A stretch of 8,434 nucleotides of DNA from Oscillospiraceae bacterium. Lineage in GTDB: Bacteria > Bacillota > Clostridia > Oscillospirales > Ruminococcaceae. Made by a program: the position numbers and the translations under genes. The notes below the pieces were generated by a model that saw nothing but the letters and a program-made list of their open reading frames with translations, was not told the origin of the DNA and did not search any database. Below are positions 1 through 5,753 of this stretch, piece by piece (positions within the stretch are counted from its first letter, which is position 1; each line of letters begins with the position of its first letter). The stretch lies in assembly GCA_018110855.1 (NCBI GenBank), contig JAGBFZ010000138.1, forward strand, positions 1 through 8,434, read 5' to 3'.

Positions 1-475
1 GATCCATCATCATCTGAAGCTGCTTTTCGGTGTTTCCGGGACCCATGGGAACAGCCATAGCGCCCAGCTTTTCGCAGCCTGCCTGAAAGCCGATACCCGC
101 CGTCCATAATCCATAGCCGGGGGTGATCTGTATCCTGTCCTTATTGGTAATGCCCGCAGTCTCATAGCAGCGAGCGAACATAATAGCCCAGTCGTCCACG
201 TCCTTGGCAGTATAGGGGATAATAACAGGCTTGCCCGTAGTGCCCGAAGATGAATGTATGCGCACAATATCCTCATCGGGAACAGCCTGAATGCCGAGAG
301 GATAAGCATTTCTCAGATCGTCCTTGCTTGAGAAGGGGAGCTTTTCAAAATCCTCCTGGCTGCTAATGCCCTCAATGCCCATATCTCGGTACATTTTGCC
401 GTAATAGCTGTCAGTCTTAACAAGTCTTTTGATCTGAGCGTCCACCTGACCCAGCTGAATTTCGTTCAGTTTCAT
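1..475 (-). CDS. paaK: Phenylacetate-CoA ligase (aryl-acid:CoA ligase, AMP-forming), N-terminal part, cut by the window edge
   Basis: The first 158 codons are present; the family is usually about 430 residues, so roughly 37% is seen. The start is the ATG at 475-473, with AGAAGG (485-490) nine bases upstream. Residues 74-83 (HSSSGTTGKP) are the Ser/Thr/Gly-rich phosphate loop of adenylate-forming enzymes. The stretches PFSSKDDLR (about 47-55) and ITPGYGLWTAG (about 117-127) are typical of PaaK-type ligases. Family chemistry: ATP-dependent activation of an arylacetate to its CoA thioester in the cytoplasm. The gene follows iorB by 16 bases on the same strand, so the three genes very likely share one mRNA. 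That pairing suggests arylacetyl-CoA is the shared intermediate. The N-terminus ahead of the TDSYYGKMYR segment is somewhat short for the family, but no better upstream start exists. Substrate range (phenylacetate, indoleacetate, hydroxyphenylacetate) cannot be read from this fragment. Confidence 0.93.
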   Translation of the reverse strand, partial: MKLNEIQLGQVDAQIKRLVKTDSYYGKMYRDMGIEGISSQEDFEKLPFSSKDDLRNAYPLGIQAVPDEDIVRIHSSSGTTGKPVIIPYTAKDVDDWAIMFARCYETAGITNKDRIQITPGYGLWTAGIGFQAGCEKLGAMAVPMGPGNTEKQLQMMMD

Positions 476-491
476 AACGAAAAGCCTTCTT

Positions 492-1082
492 TCATATTTT
501 TGATTTTCCGGCAGCGTCAATACCCGCCGCAAAAACCTTTTTGTTTGCCTCAATAAATCTTTCGGGAACTCTCCGCTCAATTTCGGAAATAAGAGCTTCG
601 GGAGAAATGCCCAGCTTTCCCGACCCCGCAGCAGCCCCGAGAATAGCGGAATTGTAGAATTTTGCACCAAGCTCACCGCAAAGCTCAGAAGCGTCAACCA
701 CTAAGCAGCCGCATTTTTTCTTTATGTATCCGATCATTTCCGAGCCGTCATAACCCGTGTCATGCAGTGATTCGGTCGTAGGCTTGACGGGAATGCGGTT
801 AACAATAACATAACCGTCCTTTTTGAGATACATCAGATTCCTCACAGCCTCCGCAGGCTCAAAGGAAATGATAATGTCAGCGCTGCCGAGAGGAATAAGA
901 GGGGAGTAAGCATCCTCACCGATACGAATATGGCTTGTGACCGAACCGCCTCTCTGCGCCATGCCGATAGTCTCAGCCGAATGAACAGTATTTCCGAGGC
1001 TCATAGCCGCCGAAGCGATAAGCTTTGAAGCAAGAACAGTTCCCTGACCGCCGACTCCGCAAACAAGAATATCCATCTTCAT
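492..1082 (-). CDS. iorB: Indolepyruvate:ferredoxin oxidoreductase, beta subunit
   Basis: A 196-residue protein, about the usual IorB length. It corresponds to the gamma-type domain of 2-oxoacid:ferredoxin oxidoreductases. GVGGQG is at residues 9-14 near the N-terminus, and the hallmark GMAQRGGSVTSHIR is at residues 40-53. IorB pairs with IorA in the cytoplasm. Together they catalyse the CoA- and ferredoxin-dependent reversible conversion of aryl-pyruvates (indolepyruvate, phenylpyruvate, hydroxyphenylpyruvate) to aryl-acetyl-CoA and CO2. The start codon overlaps the iorA stop by one base (TGATG at 1084-1080). Its Shine-Dalgarno GGAGGTGA lies within the last iorA codons, six bases ahead of this ATG, which indicates translational coupling. 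A second Met at residue 3 fits the Shine-Dalgarno spacing less well. Confidence 0.96.
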   Translation of the reverse strand: MKMDILVCGVGGQGTVLASKLIASAAMSLGNTVHSAETIGMAQRGGSVTSHIRIGEDAYSPLIPLGSADIIISFEPAEAVRNLMYLKKDGYVIVNRIPVKPTTESLHDTGYDGSEMIGYIKKKCGCLVVDASELCGELGAKFYNSAILGAAAGSGKLGISPEALISEIERRVPERFIEANKKVFAAGIDAAGKSKI

Positions 1083-1097
1083 CAGCAGTCACCTCCT
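1081..1097 (-). promoter_or_regulatory. Shine-Dalgarno of iorB inside the end of iorA (translational coupling)
   Basis: On the minus strand the last iorA codons (Lys-Gly-Gly-Asp-Cys-stop) contain GGAGGTGA, a near-perfect match to the 16S rRNA tail. It is followed by six bases and the iorB ATG, and the TGATG overlap joins stop and start. This favours equal synthesis of the two subunits. Confidence 0.8.
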
Positions 1098-2878
1098 TTG
1101 CATATAGCAGAAACGGGACAAACATGAGAACAAAGCCCGCAGCCTGTGCAAAGCCCCTTGTCAACAGAAACCCTTCCGTCGGAAATGATAAGCGCAGGGC
1201 AGCCGATCTCCTTAATGCACTTTTTGCAGTTAATGCACTTGTCGGAAATGCTGACCTTACCCGCAGGCTTAGTGACCGCAATGCAGGGTGACTTGAAAAT
1301 TATCGCCTTAACGCCCTTAATGTCCGCACATTCCTTCACAGCAGACACAGCCGCAGGGAGATCGAGAGAATCAACAGTAATTATCTTCTTAACACCCATT
1401 CCCTCAAGAATTTTCACAATGCTGACCTTTTCCACCACATTGCCCATCATGGTGCGACCCGTACCGGGGTGAGGCTGATGACCCGTCATAGCCGTAGTGG
1501 AATTGTCCAGAACGCAGAGTATCATGTCCGCTTCATTGTAGACTGCATTCACAACACCCGTCATTCCCGAAGCAAAAAATGTGGAATCGCCCACAAAAGC
1601 AAAGCAAACTCCGTCACAGTCAACATGATTGAAGCCCTGCGCCATAGTAATGCCCGCACCCATGCAAAGACAGGTGTCCACCATATCAAGGGGCATTGCA
1701 TTGCCGAGAGTGTAGCAGCCGATATCGCCGCAGAAATAGCTTTTCCTGCCCTTCATAGCCTGCTTTACCGCATAGAAGGAAGCCCTGTGAGGACAGCCGG
1801 CGCATAATACGGGGGGACGAACAGGGAGAGACGGCATATCCGATAGATCAATACCATTTGCGGGAGTCTCTCTGCCGCAGAATTTGCTCAGAACCGTTGC
1901 TGCATAATCAGCTGAATTTTCACCCGCAGCCTTCACATCACCGCTGAGCTTTCCCTTTATTTTTAGGGACAAACCAAACCTGCCAACCGTTTCAAGCAGC
2001 TGCTCTTCAATAAAAGGACTAAGTTCCTCAAGACAAATCACCTCGTCCACACCCTCAAGACAATCGAGAGCAAACTTTTCGGGGAACGGATAAGGAGTCG
2101 CTATCCTGCAAAGCCTGACATCGGGAATATCCTTCAGATATTCCTTAGCATAAGCATAGCTTATGCCCGAAGCAAAAACCGCCTTTGATCCGCTGCCCTC
2201 GCAGAAGTTTCCATTGTAATCGGAAAAATCCCTGCCGATCTCGGGATTTCTTTTTTCTATCATCTCGTGATTCTGATAGGAAAGCCTCGGGAAAATTACC
2301 CATTTTTTCGAGTCCTTGATAAATTCCTCATATTCCTTGGGAGTAGTGTTTTCCTCCACCTCCACCGAAGCATAAGCGTGACAAATTCGTGTAGTAGGTC
2401 TGAAAAGCACAGGAGTGGAGTATTTTTCCGAATAATCGAAGGCATCCTGTATCATTGTGTAAGCCTCCTCGGGAGAGGAGGGGTCGAAAACGGGTATGCG
2501 AGCAAATTTTGCAAACATTCTTGTGTCCTGCTCAGTCTGCGAGGAGATGGGACCCGGGTCGTCGGCAGAAACAATAACCATGCCCCCCTTGACACCCACA
2601 TAAGCCAGCGACATAAGCGGGTCGGAAGCCACGTTCAGCCCCACCTGCTTCATAGTGACCATAGACCTTGCCCCCGAGTAAGCCGCCGCAGCAGCCACCT
2701 CAAGAGCTGCCTTTTCGTTTACCGACCATTCAAGGTAAACGCCCTCATGGGGATACTTGTAAACAGTTTCCACAATTTCCGAGGACGGAGTGCCGGGATA
2801 ACCGGAAACAACGTTCACACCCGCCGCAAGAGCGCCAAGAGCAATAGCGCTGTTGCCCATTATGTATTCTTTTTTCAT
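1082..2878 (-). CDS. iorA: Indolepyruvate:ferredoxin oxidoreductase, alpha subunit
   Basis: A 598-residue protein, the expected size for IorA. Domains in order: an N-terminal pyruvate-oxidoreductase pyrimidine-binding domain with GYPGTPSSE (26-34) and the Glu-rich segment EWSVNEKAALE (50-60); a transketolase C-like middle region; the CAGCPHR motif (359-365); a thiamine diphosphate domain with GDS (430-432) and DNS (458-460), the usual GDG-Xn-N pattern; and a C-terminal 2[4Fe-4S] ferredoxin domain with Cys 548, 551, 554, 560 and Cys 577, 580, 583, 587. It carries the catalytic thiamine and passes electrons to ferredoxin. The start at 2878 was chosen because MKKEYIMGN aligns with the family N-terminus and AAAGGA lies seven bases upstream; an in-frame extension to 2917 lacks such a site and would overlap the promoter. 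All cofactor residues expected for an active subunit are visible. Confidence 0.97.
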   Translation of the reverse strand: MKKEYIMGNSAIALGALAAGVNVVSGYPGTPSSEIVETVYKYPHEGVYLEWSVNEKAALEVAAAAAYSGARSMVTMKQVGLNVASDPLMSLAYVGVKGGMVIVSADDPGPISSQTEQDTRMFAKFARIPVFDPSSPEEAYTMIQDAFDYSEKYSTPVLFRPTTRICHAYASVEVEENTTPKEYEEFIKDSKKWVIFPRLSYQNHEMIEKRNPEIGRDFSDYNGNFCEGSGSKAVFASGISYAYAKEYLKDIPDVRLCRIATPYPFPEKFALDCLEGVDEVICLEELSPFIEEQLLETVGRFGLSLKIKGKLSGDVKAAGENSADYAATVLSKFCGRETPANGIDLSDMPSLPVRPPVLCAGCPHRASFYAVKQAMKGRKSYFCGDIGCYTLGNAMPLDMVDTCLCMGAGITMAQGFNHVDCDGVCFAFVGDSTFFASGMTGVVNAVYNEADMILCVLDNSTTAMTGHQPHPGTGRTMMGNVVEKVSIVKILEGMGVKKIITVDSLDLPAAVSAVKECADIKGVKAIIFKSPCIAVTKPAGKVSISDKCINCKKCIKEIGCPALIISDGRVSVDKGLCTGCGLCSHVCPVSAICKGGDC

Positions 2879-2916
2879 TGCAATGTCCTTTCCGAAATAA
2901 AAACCTGATACTACCA

Positions 2917-2945
2917 ATTATACCACACAATTTTCCCGCCGTCAA
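2917..2945 (-). promoter_or_regulatory. iorA proximal sigma-A-type promoter
   Basis: On the minus strand, -35 TTGACG (2945-2940), a 17-base spacer and a perfect -10 TATAAT (2922-2917). Transcription would start near 2910, leaving a leader of about 30 bases before the iorA ATG at 2878. Confidence 0.82.
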
Positions 2946-2952
2946 TAATGCC

Positions 2953-2972
2953 TGTGATAATATGATAGCACA
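2953..2972. promoter_or_regulatory. Imperfect dyad over the -10 of the distal iorA promoter
   Basis: The pattern is TGTGnTA-N6-TAnCACA, with seven matching positions per arm-half apart from one mismatch. It covers the -10 box at 2962-2967, where a bound repressor would block the distal promoter only. It does not match the Rex or CRP spacing, and the cognate protein is unknown. Confidence 0.3.
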
Positions 2973-2990
2973 AATGTTCTGAAATGTCAA
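2962..2990 (-). promoter_or_regulatory. iorA distal sigma-A-type promoter
   Basis: On the minus strand, a perfect -35 TTGACA (2990-2985), a 17-base spacer and -10 TATCAT (2967-2962). Transcription would start near 2955, about 45 bases upstream of the proximal start. Two well-spaced promoters in tandem suggest layered control of the aryl-acid operon. Confidence 0.72.
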
Positions 2991-3005
2991 TGTATAATTT
3001 GTAAA

Positions 3006-3046
3006 TTTTTCGCCGTCCTTCCCAAAAACGGAAGAACGGCGAAAAA
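3006..3046 (-). terminator. Strong hairpin after the EAL gene, probable terminator
   Basis: Arms 3006-3022 and 3030-3046 enclose a seven-base loop. All 17 positions pair in minus-strand RNA, one of them as a G-U wobble at 3017/3035; the same position is a C-A mismatch in plus-strand RNA, which favours function on the minus strand. It begins four bases past the EAL stop codon. A good U-run is lacking after the stem (AAAAATTTAC follows), so termination may be incomplete. Confidence 0.6.
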
Positions 3047-3050
3047 ATAA

Positions 3051-4256
3051 TTACTGCTTTTTCAAGTCCACGCAGGCAACGATCATCTCACCCTTTTTGT
3101 TGTAGAATTTGGAAGAAATGGTCTTGCAGCTTTTGCCCGTAGCATTGCTTATGTACCAGCCCGAGATAAAAGGGTCCTCGATCTGTTCCTTGATGGCGTA
3201 GAAATAATTCTTTATGTCGTGGTTAACGCCCATGAGAGCAGGGTGATAGCCCTCAAGTATCTCAACATTGGGAGTCATTACAGTGTCGGTGATCTGAAAG
3301 CCCTTGCTGTCAATAAGGAAGGCACATTCTATCTCGTTGTGCTCGTCAACATAATCTCTAAGCTCAGCATTAAAATCATCATGCTCCATGCAGGAAAGAC
3401 GGTTCACAAGCTCATAGATAATGCGCTTGTAGCTTTCGATCTTCATGTTCACAACGGTAGGATTTTTCTTAGTGGAAATGTTCAGCCTCTGAGCGGCTTC
3501 CTCCACCCTGAGCCTTGCTTCGTTGGTGAAAAGATAATTGAACTGCTCAGGCTTCTGAAAATAAAAGCCCTGAAAATAATCCACACCCATGATCATGCAG
3601 GTGATGACCTCGTCCACCGTCTCAACGCCCTCTGCAACAGTCATGGCACCTATCTGCTTGGCAGTGTTGATAATGGAGCGGAAGACCTCCTGATTGTACT
3701 TGTTGCTGTCTATCTGAGAAACGATAGCCCTGTCTATCTTGATGATATCGGGATTTATAAGCATAATGCGGTTTAAGGTGTCAAGCCCTGCGCTAACATT
3801 GTCAAGAGCGATAAGAAAGCCCTTTGAGCGATAAAAATCCACAAACATCATCAGGTTGTAGGAATCCTTCACCCTTGACTCATTCAGCTCAATAACAATA
3901 TTCTGAGGTGAGATGTGATTTTCCGCAGCAGTCTTTAGTATCTCTCCCGTGCCCGAGGTAATGCCGTTTAAAACGGAGGTCTCGAAATTGATAAAAAGTG
4001 AGGGAGCGGAGCCTTCGGCGGAGAAAGCTCTCATAGCCTTTTCACGGCATATTCTGTCCAGAGTAAGAACAGAGCCGTCCTTTTTGGCATATTCAAACAT
4101 AAAATAAGGAGAAATGACCTCGTCGCCGTACTTTCCTCGGGAAAGAGCTTCGAGACCGATGTATTTTTTTGTGTTAAGGGAATAGATAGGCTGAAATTCA
4201 ACGATAATGTCTTTTTTCTCAATGATTTCACGGACGATCTCAGCGGTTACTTTCAC
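3051..4256 (-). CDS. EAL-domain protein with C-terminal Cache/PAS-like sensor domain (cyclic-di-GMP phosphodiesterase or receptor)
   Basis: A 401-residue cytoplasmic protein with no signal peptide or membrane segment. The start is GTG (4256-4254), with GGAG eight bases upstream. An EAL domain fills about residues 5-245: E36 of EAL, N90, E123, D152, K173, D175, E209 (AEGVE) and Q229 (QG) are all present. The loop-6 motif, normally DDFG(T/S)G, reads DNVSAG (152-157), so the second Asp is Asn153. Residues about 275-400 resemble a Cache/PDC-type ligand domain (Y351-F352, the ISGWYISNATGKSCKTIS region, C-terminal VACVDL). Length and order resemble Bacillus YkuI, an EAL plus PAS-like protein that binds cyclic-di-GMP. 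EAL enzymes linearise cyclic-di-GMP, but with altered loop 6 this one may be slow, ligand-gated or only a receptor. It is the second gene of a pair, 26 bases after a small membrane protein. No GGDEF domain is present. Confidence 0.9.
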   Translation of the reverse strand: MKVTAEIVREIIEKKDIIVEFQPIYSLNTKKYIGLEALSRGKYGDEVISPYFMFEYAKKDGSVLTLDRICREKAMRAFSAEGSAPSLFINFETSVLNGITSGTGEILKTAAENHISPQNIVIELNESRVKDSYNLMMFVDFYRSKGFLIALDNVSAGLDTLNRIMLINPDIIKIDRAIVSQIDSNKYNQEVFRSIINTAKQIGAMTVAEGVETVDEVITCMIMGVDYFQGFYFQKPEQFNYLFTNEARLRVEEAAQRLNISTKKNPTVVNMKIESYKRIIYELVNRLSCMEHDDFNAELRDYVDEHNEIECAFLIDSKGFQITDTVMTPNVEILEGYHPALMGVNHDIKNYFYAIKEQIEDPFISGWYISNATGKSCKTISSKFYNKKGEMIVACVDLKKQ

Positions 4257-4282
4257 GGTGCAATCTCCAATCTAAGAATGAT

Positions 4283-4663
4283 TTATGTCAGTTCCTTTAA
4301 AGTCATAATATCCGAAACGGTCTGATTCTGAGGCTCTGCCTTGGCGCAGATGCGGTTATAAAGTCTGTATAGCTTCTGAGTGCTGTTTTCTATGTAGAAG
4401 TAGTATATGAGATAGCAGAAGACGAGAATGAGAAGCAGACCGTCAACGATCAGGAATGGCGTTATCCCCGAAATGAAGAAAACGCACAGACCTATAAAGA
4501 GCAGCAGGCAGCACATTATCGTAACCATAAGATGAATGAGCCTTTCGTGCTGAATAAATTCAATTTGAACAAGGTGTTCTCTCTTGAGAGCCTGCCAGTC
4601 GGTGTTTTCGTTTTCCAGAGCGTTCTCAACCGATCTCATGTAAGTTTTGATATAATTACCCAT
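4283..4663 (-). CDS. Small membrane protein of unknown function, two transmembrane segments
   Basis: About 126 residues; I do not recognise the family. A charged N-terminal region of about 40 residues precedes two hydrophobic helices at about 44-64 and 68-91 with a short turn, then a soluble tail of about 35 residues. This suggests a hairpin in the membrane with both ends in the cytoplasm. The start at 4663 was chosen over the in-frame ATG at 4672 because the GGAAAGGA site abuts the 4672 ATG directly but sits eight to nine bases from 4663. It is first in a two-gene unit with the EAL protein (26-base gap) behind a clear promoter. A role in membrane recruitment or signalling to the EAL protein is inferred only from this arrangement. 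Confidence 0.72.
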   Translation of the reverse strand: MGNYIKTYMRSVENALENENTDWQALKREHLVQIEFIQHERLIHLMVTIMCCLLLFIGLCVFFISGITPFLIVDGLLLILVFCYLIYYFYIENSTQKLYRLYNRICAKAEPQNQTVSDIMTLKELT

Positions 4664-4690
4664 TGTGGTCATCCTTTCCGAATTAGTTAT

Positions 4691-4719
4691 ATTATACCAT
4701 ACCTTAAATTAAATTTCAA
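4691..4719 (-). promoter_or_regulatory. Promoter of the membrane protein/EAL pair
   Basis: On the minus strand, -35 TTGAAA (4719-4714), a 17-base spacer and -10 TATAAT (4696-4691). The start would be near 4684, about 20 bases before the ATG at 4663. It diverges from the promoter at 4760-4788. Confidence 0.82.
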
Positions 4720-4759
4720 TAAGATTTCGTTAAAAATTCAAAATAATTCTCTTTTGCTA

Positions 4760-4788
4760 TTGAAATGAAATAAAAGTTATGATATACT
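4760..4788 (+). promoter_or_regulatory. Promoter of the DUF368 gene
   Basis: -35 TTGAAA (4760-4765), a 17-base spacer and -10 TATACT (4783-4788). The start would be near 4795, giving a leader of about 28 bases with AGGAGA at 4808-4813. The surrounding DNA is very A+T-rich. Confidence 0.78.
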
Positions 4789-4822
4789 TTTTATATTATA
4801 TTTGAACAGGAGAATATGTATT

Positions 4823-5674
4823 ATGAAAAAATTCACAGAATGGCTTCTGCTTGTAATAAAGGGAGCCTGCATTGGAATCGCTGACGCAATTCCGGGAGTC
4901 AGCGGCGGAACCATAGCCTTCATATTAAAAATATATGATAAGCTGCTTGACGCTATTGACCTGAATCTCAAGAAGCTGAAAAAAAATCTTCCCTTTCTCA
5001 TACCGCTGGGAATAGGCATTGTGATCGGAATACTGCTTGCCTCAAAGGTTCTTGGATATCTTTTTGAGAATCACAATGTACCCACGCAGTTTTTCTTCCT
5101 TGGCGTAATAATCGGTTCGCTTCCCGCCATAGTCAGGGAATGCCGCTCTGAGGGGAAGCTGAAGATATATCATATAATACCCTTTCTTGTTGCAGCAGTG
5201 GGAATAATCCTTTTCAATTCTCTTAAAGAGGGCAGCGCCGCCTTCGGAACAAATCCGGTCTCTCTTATCGTAATGATGATATTCTCCGCAGTAGCAATGA
5301 TAATGCCCGGGTTAAGCGGTGCGCTGGTATTAAAGATACTGGGTGGATATGAGACCGCCATCAACGCCGTAAATAACCTTGATTTTGTAATCCTTGCCTA
5401 TTATGTCATCGGAGCAGCGATAGGTCTTTTAGCGGCGGCAAAGATAATCAGCATACTTCTTAAAAAGTGCAAGACAGGAACCTACTGTGCAATAATCGGG
5501 CTTATAGTCGGCTCGCTTCCCGCAATTTACCCAAAGGAATTTGCATTAAACGGTGAGGGAATAATTGCGATCGTGATATTCATAATAGGAGCAGCGCTTC
5601 CTATTGTCATGAAGCGAATGGGCAAAGGCAGCGAAAAATCCGATACAGACGATAATCAACCAACAGTTGAATAA
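4823..5674 (+). CDS. DUF368 family membrane protein, PopT-type polyprenyl-phosphate translocase
   Basis: A 283-residue polytopic membrane protein. The start at 4823 (MKKFTEW) has AGGAGA nine bases upstream. The family signature ADAIPGVSGGT is at residues 20-30. The sequence shows an internal duplication: PGVSGG (24-29) is echoed by PGLSG (162-166), and GVIIGSLPAI (94-103) by GLIVGSLPAI (226-235), consistent with two repeats, possibly inverted in the membrane. Several hydrophobic helices follow each motif (for example about 55-80, 115-131, 146-172, 187-213, 247-265). Members of DUF368 have been identified as undecaprenyl-phosphate transporters (PopT) that return the lipid carrier across the cytoplasmic membrane for wall synthesis. 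This gene stands alone behind its own promoter, and the tail after about 265 is short, charged and probably cytoplasmic. Confidence 0.9.
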   Translation: MKKFTEWLLLVIKGACIGIADAIPGVSGGTIAFILKIYDKLLDAIDLNLKKLKKNLPFLIPLGIGIVIGILLASKVLGYLFENHNVPTQFFFLGVIIGSLPAIVRECRSEGKLKIYHIIPFLVAAVGIILFNSLKEGSAAFGTNPVSLIVMMIFSAVAMIMPGLSGALVLKILGGYETAINAVNNLDFVILAYYVIGAAIGLLAAAKIISILLKKCKTGTYCAIIGLIVGSLPAIYPKEFALNGEGIIAIVIFIIGAALPIVMKRMGKGSEKSDTDDNQPTVE

Positions 5675-5679
5675 ATATC

Positions 5680-5696
5680 AACAGATGATATCTGTT
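5680..5696. promoter_or_regulatory. Perfect palindrome, candidate operator for the XRE gene
   Basis: Seven-base arms AACAGAT (5680-5686) and ATCTGTT (5690-5696) around GAT. It overlaps the -35 position of the promoter of the downstream helix-turn-helix gene, a usual site for autorepression. No T-run follows, so a terminator of the DUF368 gene is less likely. No second copy was seen nearby. Confidence 0.4.
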
Positions 5697-5721
5697 CATC
5701 GACTTGTCCCGATGTTATAAT
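5693..5721 (+). promoter_or_regulatory. Extended -10 promoter of the XRE/solenoid gene
   Basis: TATAAT at 5716-5721 is preceded by TGT, giving an extended -10 (TGnTATAAT). The -35 at 17 bases, TGTTCA, matches poorly, as is common for extended -10 promoters. GGAGGT follows at 5741-5746, seven bases before the ATG. Confidence 0.62.
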
Positions 5722-5753
5722 TATGACATAAAATAACAGCGGAGGTCAAAAAT

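Noticed and set aside
2267..2908. Rightward open frame of over 200 codons opposite iorA
   Set aside because: It is antisense to a fully conserved iorA, shows no domain and covers the promoter region of iorA.
2879..2917. 13-residue N-terminal extension of IorA
   Set aside because: The family N-terminus and the AAAGGA site fit the ATG at 2878, and the extension would start at the proximal -10 box.
2879..2960. Riboswitch or T-box in the iorA leader
   Set aside because: The leaders from the two promoters are only about 30 and 75 bases, with no T-box motif, no anti-terminator pair and no known aptamer pattern.
2953..2972. Dyad upstream of iorA as a Rex, FNR or CRP site
   Set aside because: The half-sites are TGTG/CACA-like, but the spacing and inner bases do not match those consensus sites, so it is listed only as an unassigned dyad.
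4802..4822. Upstream TTG start for the DUF368 gene
   Set aside because: It would place the start before the AGGAGA ribosome site, whereas the ATG at 4823 is correctly spaced and matches family N-termini.
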